64,000 nt of DNA from Desulfitobacterium dichloroeliminans LMG P-21439 (GCF_000243135.2 NC_019903.1:1402001-1466000), one strand, 5' to 3'; counted from the first letter of the stretch, positions 15,841 through 25,779 are shown. Made by a program: numbers and translations. Notes: generated by a model from the sequence alone, not told the origin.

Positions 15841-16257
15841 ATGGATAACTATGATAAAAATTATTCCTTGCTCGTCAGGGGCAAGCGAATCTCTGTGACC
15901 AAAGAGGTCTATAAAGCCTATTACCAATGCCGTGACAGGGAAAAGTACCTGGACAAGCTGGCGGAGGTAAACAACATCTCGATTGAAGGTTGCAGAGAGA
16001 GAGGTATCTCCGTAGAATACATAATCTCTGCTGCAGAAGATTCCATGGAGGATAAGATCATAACCGAGATGTTGATCGTAAAGCTGCGCCAATGCGTCGA
16101 AATGTTAGATGAATCTGAAAGAATGCTCATCGCAGAGCTATATCTTCAGGGTAAAAGCGAGCGTCAGCTGTCAAAGGAAACCGGTATTCCAGCGATGACA
16201 ATACATGACCGCAAGGGCAGGATTCTTAAGAAACTAAAAAAAATGATGGAAAAATAA
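15841..16257 (+). CDS. Sigma-70-like factor of the integrative element
   Basis: 138 residues. The C-terminal half matches sigma region 4: MLDESERMLIAELYLQGKSERQLSKETGIP, followed by a recognition helix (MTIHDRKGRILKKLKKM). The N-terminal half is helical with no clear region 2. GGAGG at 15828 fits the ATG at 15841. Such proteins precede serine-recombinase cassettes in Clostridial elements and may drive their transcription. Confidence 0.75.
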   Translation: MDNYDKNYSLLVRGKRISVTKEVYKAYYQCRDREKYLDKLAEVNNISIEGCRERGISVEYIISAAEDSMEDKIITEMLIVKLRQCVEMLDESERMLIAELYLQGKSERQLSKETGIPAMTIHDRKGRILKKLKKMMEK

Positions 16258-16274
16258 AAAGTTTTTCCGTGCAC

Positions 16275-16315
16275 CCCCTCACTTTTTTCCCTAAAGAAGT
16301 GAGGGGATTTTTTTA
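16275..16315 (+). terminator. Rho-independent terminator
   Basis: CCCCTCACTT pairs perfectly with AAGTGAGGGG and is followed by ATTTTTTT. Confidence 0.9.
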
Positions 16316-16817
16316 TTCCCCTGTTGCTCTTTAAAAATTTTATATCCGACAGCATAAATACATGAGCTGTCCAGCTGTGTGAAAAGCGGCAGCGACGTTG
16401 ATGGGCGCGCCAAGACTGCCTGCGGATAAATTTTATCCGTCGAACCGATGGCATCGAAGGTGACGAGCGGGAACGCCCGGTCATAAAACAGTCTATGGTG
16501 GACTGTTTCGCAATGAAATGGACAGTTATAATGCTACTTCCGCCTAGCCACAGACATCGCAATGGGGGCGGCTTCCAGAGATCCTGGGAGAGGTTAAATT
16601 CCTATGGAGTTTGCTTAACCGGCAAACCATCTATGCTGTCGCCCTATAAGCCGAAAGGCTTTTTCGCTTCGGGAAGTAGTGTCGAATAGAAGCGGCAAAT
16701 TCGTAATGAAGAACAAGCAGATCATTTTTGATCTCAGAAACTATGCGGCAGGATGGGCTTTTTCGTCCTGCCGTATCCTTCTGAGATTAAATTCAACATA
16801 TCAGGGAGGAAAACGAA
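16316..16817 (+). other. Structured noncoding leader before recombinase cluster
   Basis: About 500 bases between the sigma-like gene and the first recombinase-related gene, with no convincing frame. It holds AGCC-GAAA-GGCT followed by TTTTTC (16648-16664) and a long hairpin at 16731-16797: outer arm TCTCAGA/TCTGAGA, inner arm CGGCAGGA/TCCTGCCG. It could be a leader RNA with an attenuator, a decayed gene or the element's recombination locus. Confidence 0.5.
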
Positions 16818-17522
16818 ATGGAAAGAGAAGCATTGTCACAATTACTGAAGAAGGATTTAATTATCGGATATGTATACGGTCTTGACGGAGAATGTCAGGA
16901 ATTCTATTTTGAGAAATCCCCGTCCGGCATTGCAAGCTTTATCATCCTGAAAAAGGAACATGCGGACAAGATGATTCTGACGGATATGCTCGACAGACTG
17001 GTGCTGGATACCTTCGGAGAATTTATTAACCGCTGCCCGGATCAGAAGCTTCTGCAGGAGATCACGAAAGAGCTGGTACCGATGCAGCTGGGCGATAAGG
17101 AGCCTCTCAGTATTCCGATTGTGAGTATTGATGAAGCTCTTGAATTTCTAAGTCATGGAAGCCAGAAGCGAGCATGGATTTACTGCAGAATCGATGCACC
17201 GGAGGATACCCACGGTGTATTGAAAGGGCAGAAAAGGGAGCTCACGGATTACGCCGAGCAGATGGGATTTATAGTCGTTGGCGAATCTGAGGATATAGGA
17301 AGCGGTCTAGATTCTGACCGCCCCGGTCTTGCAGAGGTCATGAAGGCTGCCGGTGATGGCAGAATGGATGTATTGCTTGTAAAGAAGGTTGACCGCCTGG
17401 GGCGGGATACGGCAAAATTGCTGGAGTTCCTAAGAGGTCTGGATCAGCTGGGCGTGGAGCTTTATTCGCCGTTGGAGGGTCAAATCCAATTAGATTATCG
17501 AAGCCCTTCCCTTTCTTTGTGA
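16818..17522 (+). CDS. Resolvase-domain protein lacking the catalytic serine
   Basis: 234 residues. The first 130 form an unrecognised N-terminal domain. About 131-225 is a serine-recombinase catalytic fold (RAWIYCRIDAPEDT ... GSGLDSDRPGL ... VKKVDRLGRDT). The nucleophile normally in YCRVS is Asp here (YCRID), while the DRLGRD arginines remain. There is no DNA-binding recombinase domain. It is therefore probably a non-cutting accessory factor, for instance a regulator or directionality partner of the downstream recombinases (inference). Confidence 0.75.
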   Translation: MEREALSQLLKKDLIIGYVYGLDGECQEFYFEKSPSGIASFIILKKEHADKMILTDMLDRLVLDTFGEFINRCPDQKLLQEITKELVPMQLGDKEPLSIPIVSIDEALEFLSHGSQKRAWIYCRIDAPEDTHGVLKGQKRELTDYAEQMGFIVVGESEDIGSGLDSDRPGLAEVMKAAGDGRMDVLLVKKVDRLGRDTAKLLEFLRGLDQLGVELYSPLEGQIQLDYRSPSLSL

Positions 17523-17541
17523 TGAAGGGAGGGCGAGCAAT

Positions 17542-17703
17542 ATGTCAAAAAATCAGGCAGCCAACGAAGTGAAGTATAAGGTAGCGGTAAAGCTGTTGGA
17601 TATCATGCTCCGTAACGGTCTTATCTCCCCTGCCGAGTACAAAAAAATAGATGAATTGAACCGCCAAACCTTCACGCCGGAGCTTTCCAAGGTATATGCG
17701 TAA
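17542..17703 (+). CDS. Small SHOCT-like protein, 53 aa
   Basis: MSKNQAANEVKYKVAVKLLD, then MLRNGLISPAEYKKIDELNR and a short tail. The middle resembles a SHOCT-type motif. It is preceded by GGGAGGG and sits in the recombinase operon. Such small ORFs are frequent companions of these recombinases; the role is unknown. Confidence 0.65.
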   Translation: MSKNQAANEVKYKVAVKLLDIMLRNGLISPAEYKKIDELNRQTFTPELSKVYA

Positions 17704-17783
17704 AAACACCTGGATATCTCAAAGCTTGTGTGGTATTGTGTGTTGCTAACAGGAGTCAAAAACGAGAGAAAGGAGAGAAAACC

Positions 17784-19415
17784 ATGGCAAAAAAGATAAC
17801 AAAAATTGATCCTGTCAAGCAGCAGGTCGTCCGGCAATTGCAGCCGAAAAAGCGGGTTTGCGCCTATTGCCGGGTAAGCACCGACTCCCGTGAGCAGCAG
17901 AATTCATTTACCGCACAGCTTGAGTATTATACCACCTTGATTGAAAATAAAGAGGACTGGCAATTTTCCGGAATTTATGCCGATGAAGCAAGAAGCGGAA
18001 CAAAGCTTGCAAAAAGAGATGACTTTTTGAGAATGCTGAAGGACTGTGAGGACGGCAAGATTGATATGATCATCACGAAATCCTTGACCCGCTTCGCCAG
18101 AAACACAGTAGACAGCATTGAGGCAATCCGCCGCTTAAAGGCACTTGGCGTCGCCGTTTATTTTGAAAAGGAGCATATCGACAGCCTGTCAGAGAAAAGC
18201 GAGCTGATGCTGACCATTTTAAGCTCTCTGGCCCAGGGTGAATCCGAAAGCATCTCCACCAACAGCAAATGGGCGGTGATCAAACGCTTTAAAGACGGCA
18301 CCTTCATCCTCGGCACTCCTGCTTATGGCTATACCAAGGATGAAAATGGCGAGCTTATAATTCAGGAGGAAGAAGCCGCAGTAGTCAGACGCATTTTCCG
18401 AGAATACTTAAACGGTAAGGGCACCTATGCAATCGCCAAGGATTTATCGGAGCAAGGACTCCCCACCATACGCTCGGCTGAAAAATGGAACGACGGTGTG
18501 ATAAAAGAAATACTGCTTAATCCCATTTACACAGGCAACTTACTTCATCAGAAAACCATGACCACGGAGGTGCTGCCCTTTAAGCGGCAGATAAACAAGG
18601 GCCAGCTTCCTCAGTACCTGGTCGAGGATAATCATGCTCCCATTATCTCACATGAACAGGCGGAGGCGGTCAGAGAAATCTTTGAATACCGCAGAAAGCA
18701 GATGGGGGTGGACGATACGAATAAATACCAAAGCCGGTATGCCTTCAGCAGCAGAATCCTCTGTGGTGAATGTGGGGGTATGTTCCGGAGGCAGAAAATC
18801 TACATCGGCAAGCCCTATGAGAAAACCCAATGGTGCTGCCGCCAGCATATTCTGGATAACGCCAAATGCAGCCAAAAGGCAATCAGAGAGGATGATATCC
18901 AATGGGCTTTTACGGTGATGTGGAATAAGCTTGTAAGCAATTATACAGAAATCCTCACTCCTCTGCTGGATACGCTTAAAAAGCTCAGGATGAATGAACA
19001 GCAGGAGCAGGAAATTGGGGAATGCAGTAACAAAATCATGGAGCTTACAGAGCAGGGTCATATACTAAGCAGACTGGTATCAAAGGGATATATTGATCCT
19101 GCAGTATTTATAGAACGGCAAAATGCCCTGACCATAGAGCTTGCCACTGTGAAAAAGAAAAGGAGCCAGCTTCTGGATAACAACGGCTTCGACATAGAGA
19201 TTGCCGGAACAGAACAACTGCTGGAGCTTATCAGAAACAATCCTCACGTTATTGAAGAATACCGTGAGGATTTATTTTTACAGGCGATAGACAAGGTTAT
19301 CGTACAGAAAAACGGACAAATCACCTTCCGGCTAATCAACCGGCTGGAGCTGTCCGAACCCTGCAGGAAGGAGGCGTTAGAGGATGATGCAAAGGCATAT
19401 GCCCATAGGATATAA
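17784..19415 (+). CDS. Large serine recombinase 1
   Basis: 543 residues: resolvase domain (about 22-170, nucleophile in YCRVSTDS, then TRFARNT), recombinase domain (GYTKDENGELIIQEEEAAVVRRIF), a zinc ribbon (CGECGGMFRR ... C-C) and a coiled-coil C-terminus. AAGGAG supports the ATG at 17784. Such proteins integrate and excise elements by site-specific recombination without host factors. It overlaps the next gene by 32 bp. Confidence 0.92.
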   Translation: MAKKITKIDPVKQQVVRQLQPKKRVCAYCRVSTDSREQQNSFTAQLEYYTTLIENKEDWQFSGIYADEARSGTKLAKRDDFLRMLKDCEDGKIDMIITKSLTRFARNTVDSIEAIRRLKALGVAVYFEKEHIDSLSEKSELMLTILSSLAQGESESISTNSKWAVIKRFKDGTFILGTPAYGYTKDENGELIIQEEEAAVVRRIFREYLNGKGTYAIAKDLSEQGLPTIRSAEKWNDGVIKEILLNPIYTGNLLHQKTMTTEVLPFKRQINKGQLPQYLVEDNHAPIISHEQAEAVREIFEYRRKQMGVDDTNKYQSRYAFSSRILCGECGGMFRRQKIYIGKPYEKTQWCCRQHILDNAKCSQKAIREDDIQWAFTVMWNKLVSNYTEILTPLLDTLKKLRMNEQQEQEIGECSNKIMELTEQGHILSRLVSKGYIDPAVFIERQNALTIELATVKKKRSQLLDNNGFDIEIAGTEQLLELIRNNPHVIEEYREDLFLQAIDKVIVQKNGQITFRLINRLELSEPCRKEALEDDAKAYAHRI

Positions 19416-20283
19416 GCTGGCAGATGGTAAAATACAGCTGGATGAACCAAAGGCGGCTATTGTAAAAAGAATATTTACAGACTATCTGTCTGGTACTTCC
19501 ACCTCTGCCCTCGCAAAACAGTTGACCGAAATGAGCTTTCCGAACGCCAACAACAAAGCCTCCTGGAACCACGGGTCAATCGGCAAGATACTGGAGAATG
19601 TCAAATACCTTGGGGATGAATTCTATCCGCAGATGATTGATGTCGAGATGTTCGAGCAGGTGCAGAAACGCCGTAAAGAACGCTGTGAACAGCTGGGACG
19701 AAGCATTCAGCCAAACAGTGCGAACCGCCAGTATCCATTCACCGGAAAGCTCCGATGCGGAGAATGCGGCGAGGTTTACCGAAAATACATCGAGCACTGC
19801 GGCAAAGTGTCGGAGAAGTCTTTCTGGAAATGCAAGAAGTACATTTACAAGAACCGAGTTTGCTGCCGGTGCGGTTTCCTCACGGATGAACAGATTGAAA
19901 AAGCCTTTATTGAGGCAGCCAATCGGATTCTGGCAAGGATACAAATCCTCGACCGGAAGCCAAAGAAAGAACCAATTCCCAATAACCCCGAATTTAATAG
20001 ATTGGATCAGCGTATTAAGGAGCTGGAAGCAGAAGGGCGATATTCGTCCAACGAACTTCCGGCTCTTATTTTTAAGCGGGCACAGGCCCTTTACAAAACG
20101 GCAATAATCGATGACGCCGAATATAACACCGAGAAGATGAAGCAGGCGTTTTCAGGCAGACAGCCTCTCACAGAATTTGATGAGGAACTGTTTCTGACGG
20201 TGATAAAGCAAATCACGGTATACGCTGATCATCGGCTGGTGTTTGAATTTATAAACGGATTAACCATGGAAGCCAAATACTAA
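19384..20283 (+). CDS. Recombinase lacking the catalytic domain
   Basis: 299 residues start directly in the recombinase DNA-binding domain (MPIGYKLADGKIQLDEPKA) and continue with the zinc ribbon (RCGECGEVYRK ... C) and a coiled-coil tail. The whole N-terminal resolvase domain is absent and was not found upstream, where the frame overlaps recombinase 1. It may act as a DNA-binding subunit with recombinase 1 or 3, or with the Ser-less resolvase at 16818 (inference). Confidence 0.85.
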   Translation: MMQRHMPIGYKLADGKIQLDEPKAAIVKRIFTDYLSGTSTSALAKQLTEMSFPNANNKASWNHGSIGKILENVKYLGDEFYPQMIDVEMFEQVQKRRKERCEQLGRSIQPNSANRQYPFTGKLRCGECGEVYRKYIEHCGKVSEKSFWKCKKYIYKNRVCCRCGFLTDEQIEKAFIEAANRILARIQILDRKPKKEPIPNNPEFNRLDQRIKELEAEGRYSSNELPALIFKRAQALYKTAIIDDAEYNTEKMKQAFSGRQPLTEFDEELFLTVIKQITVYADHRLVFEFINGLTMEAKY

Positions 20284-20304
20284 ACCAAGGAAGGAGAAAC
20301 AATA

Positions 20305-21960
20305 ATGCAGACAGCGACAGCTAAAAAGAAAAGCATATCTATTATACCCTCCAAGCCGGAGTATGACAGGAATATAAAGCCTCAGTTTAAAGCCCTGCGG
20401 GTTGCGGCATACTGCCGCGTCAGCACCACGCTGGAGCAACAGGAAACCAGCTATGAAGCCCAGGTATCCTACTATACCGAAAAAATCAAGAGTAATCCCA
20501 ACTGGAAGCTTGCAGGTATCTACGCCGATGACGGGAAGAGCGCTACAAACACCAAAAAGCGTGACGACTTCAACGCCATGATCGAGGATTGCATGGCCGG
20601 AAAAATTGACATGGTCATCACCAAGTCGGTCAGCCGCTTCGCCAGAAACACGGTAGACAGCTTGCAGAACATCCGCAAGCTCAAGGAAAAGAACGTCGCC
20701 GTCTTCTTCGAAAAAGAGGGTGTGAATACGCTGGAGGGGACCGGCGAACTGTTAATAACCATCCTGAGCAGCCAGGCGCAGGAGGAAAGCCGGAACCTGA
20801 GTGAGAACACCCGATGGGGCCTTGTCAGACGGTTTGAAAACGGCATCGTCTCGGTTAACCACAATAAGTTTTTAGGCTACACCAAGGATAAGAACGGTGA
20901 GCTGGTCATTGTACCGGAGGAAGCGGATCTGGTCAGACGGATTTTCCGCCTTTACCTTGAAGGGAGTAGTATCATACAGATTACAAAAATTTTAGAGTCG
21001 GAAGGCATCACCACCGTCACAGGAAAGAGCCAGTGGTGTCCCGGCGTAATCGATAAAATGCTGAGCAACGAAAAATATATGGGGGATGTCCTACAGCAGA
21101 AAACCTATACCATCGATTTTCTCACTAAAAAGCGGGTGAAGAACAAAGGCATCGTCCCCCAGTATTACATAGAGGATGACCATGAAGCCATTATCCCCAA
21201 GGAGCTTTATTATCAGGTGCAGGAGGAAAAAGCGAGGCGGGCAAGTCTTAGTAAGACTGCGGCAGCCAGACGGGCAAAGCAAGAGAAGGAGAAAAGCAAA
21301 TACAGCTCCAAATTCGCTTTAAGTGACATTATGGTATGCAAGGAATGCGGCCAGCCTTACCGCAGACAGGTATGGTCTAAATACGGTCAGAAAAGCGCTG
21401 TGTGGCGGTGTGAGAACCGCCTAAAGAACGGAACCAAGAACTGCAAGCACTCCCCTACCTTCAAAGAGGAAATTCTGCATGAAGCGATAATGACCGCCAT
21501 AAACAGCGTCGTGGAAAACCGCGGCGAGTTTGTCGGAGCCTTCCGTGAGAACGTAATCCGAGTCATCGGCAGCTACTCTACTAAAAACATGACCACCGAG
21601 TTTGATGGGCAGATCGAAAAGCTGCAGGGCGAGATGCTGGCCCTGATAGAGGAAAACGCCAAGCAAGGCTCTATCAAAGAGGATTTTGACGAGAGGTATA
21701 AGAGAATCGCAGAGCAGATCAACGACCTGAAGCAGAAAAAGCTGGAGCTGGTGCGGGAGCAGAAAATGGCGGTGAATTTTCAGCAGAGGCTCGATGATAT
21801 GGACGCCTGCCTGAAGAAAACAACCTGCGAGGTCAGGGAATTTGATAACGATCTGGTCAGGAGGCTCCTGCAGAATATCAAGGCCGTCAAGGATGATCTG
21901 ATAGAGATCCAATTCAAATCCGGAATCGTGATGAACCAGCGGGTTTCATACTTTGATTAA
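20305..21960 (+). CDS. Large serine recombinase 2
   Basis: 551 residues with the full layout: catalytic YCRVSTTLEQQ near residue 35, SRFARNT, recombinase domain (GYTKDKNGELVIVPEEADLVRRIF), zinc ribbon (CKECGQPYRRQ ... C) and a long coiled coil. The ATG lies 21 bp after the previous stop with AAGGAG. It is the last gene of the recombinase operon; two hairpins follow. Confidence 0.93.
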   Translation: MQTATAKKKSISIIPSKPEYDRNIKPQFKALRVAAYCRVSTTLEQQETSYEAQVSYYTEKIKSNPNWKLAGIYADDGKSATNTKKRDDFNAMIEDCMAGKIDMVITKSVSRFARNTVDSLQNIRKLKEKNVAVFFEKEGVNTLEGTGELLITILSSQAQEESRNLSENTRWGLVRRFENGIVSVNHNKFLGYTKDKNGELVIVPEEADLVRRIFRLYLEGSSIIQITKILESEGITTVTGKSQWCPGVIDKMLSNEKYMGDVLQQKTYTIDFLTKKRVKNKGIVPQYYIEDDHEAIIPKELYYQVQEEKARRASLSKTAAARRAKQEKEKSKYSSKFALSDIMVCKECGQPYRRQVWSKYGQKSAVWRCENRLKNGTKNCKHSPTFKEEILHEAIMTAINSVVENRGEFVGAFRENVIRVIGSYSTKNMTTEFDGQIEKLQGEMLALIEENAKQGSIKEDFDERYKRIAEQINDLKQKKLELVREQKMAVNFQQRLDDMDACLKKTTCEVREFDNDLVRRLLQNIKAVKDDLIEIQFKSGIVMNQRVSYFD

Positions 21961-21966
21961 AAGAAG

Positions 21967-21996
21967 GCAGGAACGGCTGCGAGAGGCCGTTCCTGC
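21967..21996 (+). terminator. Terminator after recombinase operon
   Basis: GCAGGAACGGC pairs with GCCGTTCCTGC. There is no strong T run. Confidence 0.7.
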
Positions 21997-22017
21997 ATAG
22001 AGATACAAGCTGTTAAG

Positions 22018-22049
22018 ACTAAAATCCTCAATGCGCTGAGGGTTTTAGT
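22018..22049 (+). terminator. Second hairpin after recombinase operon
   Basis: ACTAAAATCCTCA pairs with TGAGGGTTTTAGT, leaving one mismatch, around ATGCGC. The rest of 22050-22286 is AT-rich, with a TATAAT at 22139 but no good -35 and no gene. Confidence 0.65.
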
Positions 22050-22286
22050 GTTGGCAGATATAAAGTTGATTCCGAAGTACAATGAATGGTTGAAATGAAA
22101 GTTTATAAATCACTCTATTTTTTTGTCCTAAAAAATGGTATAATGCGAACTAATATAACAAAATTATAAAAAATTCTGTTAATTGAGCCATGCAGTTATG
22201 TGTGGCTTATATTGATAGGCGGAGGATTACATATAGCAAGATATTACCAGTTGTTATGCTAAATCTATTTTAAGGATGTTCGTGGG

Positions 22287-22889
22287 ATGAAAAAACGAGT
22301 GTTTGTTTTTGATGAAACTATTATAAATACAAACCAAATAATTAATCTTAAGGACGAATATAGCCATATAAGAGGATATCACGGATGTCGTGTTCTTAAT
22401 TTGGATGATTACTATGAAAATGGAATTGTTCCGATTAATAAAAATGAAACTTTAAGACGCGCATTATATTTACTCAAAAATGATAGGATTAGTGAAAATG
22501 AGATAGTCAAGGTGTTTAATTCCCACTGGATGAGATTAACGGAAACACATAAATATGTTTGGTTTACTCTAACAAAGAGTGAGCTGATTGACTATTGTGG
22601 GCATTACTTGATATATGGCAGTGAATTTATTTGCGGCATAGCAGCAGAACTGCGTTGCCAGGATAGTTTGAAAAAAGGAATTCCTACTATTTTTCACTGT
22701 GACATTCCGATTGAAAAGATTCCGTCTGGTTATCTAGAAGATTTAAATGATAGGATTAAAACTGGGGATGGATACAATTGCGGGTTTAAAGTTATTGGAG
22801 CAATTAGTAAAGACGAGGTTGTAAAGTGTGAACATCCCAGAAAGATTTTAGATCCTCTGAATGGTTATATGCCTTATTATTGCCGCTAG
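22287..22889 (+). CDS. Hypothetical protein, 200 aa
   Basis: MKKRVFVFDETIINTNQII... with an AAGGA site. It is a soluble mixed alpha/beta protein with five or six scattered Cys (RCQDS, FHCD, NCGF) and a short Cys-His end (CEHPRK ... PYYCR). I do not recognise it. The AT-rich composition contrasts with the recombinases upstream. It is the first of several genes of defence-island character. Confidence 0.6.
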   Translation: MKKRVFVFDETIINTNQIINLKDEYSHIRGYHGCRVLNLDDYYENGIVPINKNETLRRALYLLKNDRISENEIVKVFNSHWMRLTETHKYVWFTLTKSELIDYCGHYLIYGSEFICGIAAELRCQDSLKKGIPTIFHCDIPIEKIPSGYLEDLNDRIKTGDGYNCGFKVIGAISKDEVVKCEHPRKILDPLNGYMPYYCR

Positions 22890-23024
22890 AATGCTGGTGA
22901 GTAAGGGGAGCCCCATGCCGATAAATGAAAATGTTAATATGAATACCGGACTTAGAAAAGGCAATCTTGGCCTATCATAGAGTGACCTCATTCAGAAATA
23001 ATAAATAGCATAGGAAGTGATTAG

Positions 23025-24185
23025 TTGCATTTATTTAAAAATTTTAAGATTTATGATGATGAGTTATGTCCATGTGGAAGTGAAAAACTTTATAAATATT
23101 GTTGTAAAGAAAGAAAAGATAAATCTCTTATTTCTAGCAAGAAACCGCCTGAAGTTCAAGCGATGGAAAGAATGAGAAAAGCATTATTTAAGTGCTGCCT
23201 GTATCCAGACAAGACCAAATGTGCGAAGCATATTAAAGAGGCTCATGCTTTACAAAATAATAAAATTATTTCACGATTAGCTGTTGATGGGCATGTATAT
23301 ATGTTGGATACCAAGAGGCCTCCGCTGATTATTCCAATTGAAAATGAAGAACCAGAAATAATTACGCTGATTGATAAAGTAGGTGTTAATCATGCCACTA
23401 CATCAACATGTTTCTGCGATGTCCATGACGATGAAGTCTTTGCTCCAATAGAGAAAAATGCCCTACCCTTTGATATAAACAACGAAGAACACAAATTTTT
23501 ATATGCCTACAAAGCATTTATTTTTGAGTATTATAAAGAACTTGTCCTGGAAAATGTATTCAGGCAAAATATAAAGGAAAAGCCATCAATGCTAAAGTCA
23601 GCGGATGCTGTAAGACAATATAGAAATTTACTTTTAAAGCGAAAAGAAATGGATCAAATAAAAACATTTTTTGACACTGCTTTAATTACTCAAAATTATA
23701 TTGGATTGAAAACACGAGTAGTTGAGATACCTGAAGAAATTGATTTTGCAAATTTTGCATGTGTTGGCTTTAGTTATGATTTAGAGGGTCATAAGATAAA
23801 AAATATTAAAAATAATATTATGGATAGAGTATTTCTAACAATATTTCCGGAAGAAAACAAATCATATATTATTATGAGCTATCTGGAAAAAGACAAAAAT
23901 ACTTACGGGAATTTGGCTGAACAGCTTAAATATAAGGATATAGATTTAATCAAATATTTTATAACTCTTGTTTTACCCTTATACTCAGAAAATATCGTAT
24001 TAAGTCCACGCTTATGGGAGAAATGGGATGAGGAAACACAGATGGCATTCACTTTTTACTCAAATAGGAGTGGCTCTCAATTTGCTGTATATAATTTAGC
24101 TGTAAAATTCGGAATGCAGAATATAAAGAATAAGAAAATGAATTTACCTAATGGAAAACGATGTAAAATCGATCTGTTTTCATAG
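23025..24185 (+). CDS. SEC-C motif protein, 386 aa
   Basis: TTG start with GGAAGTGA upstream. The N-terminus carries a SEC-C zinc motif (LCPCGSEKLYKYCC, residues about 15-28), the same metal-binding motif as at the SecA C-terminus and in many stand-alone proteins. The remaining 350 residues have no recognised domain; a helical part with several Asp/Glu-rich segments dominates. Proteins with this motif occur often in defence and stress loci. It is followed by the AlbA_2 gene 31 bp later. Confidence 0.7.
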   Translation: MHLFKNFKIYDDELCPCGSEKLYKYCCKERKDKSLISSKKPPEVQAMERMRKALFKCCLYPDKTKCAKHIKEAHALQNNKIISRLAVDGHVYMLDTKRPPLIIPIENEEPEIITLIDKVGVNHATTSTCFCDVHDDEVFAPIEKNALPFDINNEEHKFLYAYKAFIFEYYKELVLENVFRQNIKEKPSMLKSADAVRQYRNLLLKRKEMDQIKTFFDTALITQNYIGLKTRVVEIPEEIDFANFACVGFSYDLEGHKIKNIKNNIMDRVFLTIFPEENKSYIIMSYLEKDKNTYGNLAEQLKYKDIDLIKYFITLVLPLYSENIVLSPRLWEKWDEETQMAFTFYSNRSGSQFAVYNLAVKFGMQNIKNKKMNLPNGKRCKIDLFS

Positions 24186-24216
24186 GTTTAGCTTACTCTA
24201 GAAGAAGGTGTTCGAT

Positions 24217-25779
24217 TTGAAAGTATATGATGAAATAATCAGGCTTATTAATAAAAGAGTTGAGGGCGATTATTGGGATTACAAACAAGAATGGCATAGC
24301 GATAATGAACGGCTACTTCTTGATATATTATGTTTTGCAAATACCGTTCACAATAAAGACTGTTATCTAATAATTGGTGTTGCAGATAATGGCGATATTA
24401 TAGGCTTAAATAAAAATAGCCCAAATAGAAAAAATCAGGCAGCTGTGTTAGACCTATTATCAAATTCAATGTTTGCTGGAGATTTTGTACCAGAGGTTTC
24501 TGTTGAAACCATATTAATTGGCAGCAAAGAAATTGATGTACTTACTGTGTTTAACTCTTACAATGTACCCTTTTACCTTCGGTCAAAGTCGAGAAAATAT
24601 CATTCAATTGTGGAAGGATACATTTACTCCAGAAAAAACGATAGAAATACTCCTATATCTGAAAATAGTTCTATGCAGCAAATTGAATTGCTCTGGAAGA
24701 AAAGGTTGGGTTTGTTAAGTCCGCCGTTGGAGCAGATTATTTCAAGAATGAGGAACAAAGCAGAATGGCAAGAAATTGGTGATATATATTATAATGTATT
24801 TAACCCAGACTTTAAAATCAAAGAAGAATGGGATCAAGAAGAGCATAGAGATTATAAGCGCGAGTTTTACTCGTATAATCAGTGTAATGAAAGTACTCAT
24901 TATATTAATTTGTATATTTTATGTAGGGAAACTGTTTTAAAACAATTCCAGGTAGTGATTTTAGATAGTGGCAGGTATAAAACGCCTGTTCCTACTTGGG
25001 GGTTCATTCATGATCCCATTAGATATTCGGAGTCAATATATACGTACAAGTATATATTGAAAAATAGCATTGATTACGCTATCCAACAATTTATATATAA
25101 TGAAGATAGTGATGAAGCAAGGATTGCCAAACAAAGATTCGATGAGGTTGTCTTATATTTTGAAAATGAGCAGGAACAGGTGGACTTTCATCTATCAATT
25201 GAATCTTGCCCGGCAATTGTTGAGAAATATATAAATGATGCAAAGTTAGGCAAGTACATTGTTTCTTCCAACAATAAACTTGAAATTAAAGACTGTACAG
25301 AAAAGTTGATTACGGCATTTGCTTTTAAAAGATATTTGTCCGATTACCGTAGAAAAAAATCAGGTGTTGATGTTAAAAGAATCAAATCCATAAGGATTGT
25401 AAATAGAACATCAGTCGCGTTAAGACTTTCTGATATTGTGGAACATAGAGTGGATATCAATGAAACTGGAAAGGTAAAACATTTTCTTTACAATAGGGAA
25501 AGCAAAAAGGCAGTTAGTACATATAACTATTGTGCGGATAAATATTGGACAAGAAACTTTCTTAACTTTATAGAACCAATAACAACAGACTGGGAAAGAG
25601 ACTATTCAGTTGATGTAAGCGATGGATATGAATGGTATTGTACTTTGAAATATGACGATGGCACTACTAAGAACATTAAAGGAAACATTGTACCTCCCCC
25701 CTTTGCTGATGATATTGAACGACGAATAATAAATTTGGCTGCTTTTGAGGTGACTCCATGGTTGTTTAATATGCTATAG
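24217..25779 (+). CDS. AlbA_2 (Schlafen-type) domain protein
   Basis: About 520 residues. The N-terminal 125 contain an AlbA_2/Schlafen-like domain (EGDYWDYKQEWH ... LLDILCFANTVHNKDCYLIIGVADNGDIIGL). The C-terminal 390 residues are unrecognised. The TTG at 24217 with GAAGAAGG is preferred over the GTG at 24208. Such domains occur in putative transcription factors and in nucleic-acid-targeting defence proteins. It is possibly co-transcribed with the SEC-C gene. Confidence 0.78.
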   Translation: MKVYDEIIRLINKRVEGDYWDYKQEWHSDNERLLLDILCFANTVHNKDCYLIIGVADNGDIIGLNKNSPNRKNQAAVLDLLSNSMFAGDFVPEVSVETILIGSKEIDVLTVFNSYNVPFYLRSKSRKYHSIVEGYIYSRKNDRNTPISENSSMQQIELLWKKRLGLLSPPLEQIISRMRNKAEWQEIGDIYYNVFNPDFKIKEEWDQEEHRDYKREFYSYNQCNESTHYINLYILCRETVLKQFQVVILDSGRYKTPVPTWGFIHDPIRYSESIYTYKYILKNSIDYAIQQFIYNEDSDEARIAKQRFDEVVLYFENEQEQVDFHLSIESCPAIVEKYINDAKLGKYIVSSNNKLEIKDCTEKLITAFAFKRYLSDYRRKKSGVDVKRIKSIRIVNRTSVALRLSDIVEHRVDINETGKVKHFLYNRESKKAVSTYNYCADKYWTRNFLNFIEPITTDWERDYSVDVSDGYEWYCTLKYDDGTTKNIKGNIVPPPFADDIERRIINLAAFEVTPWLFNML

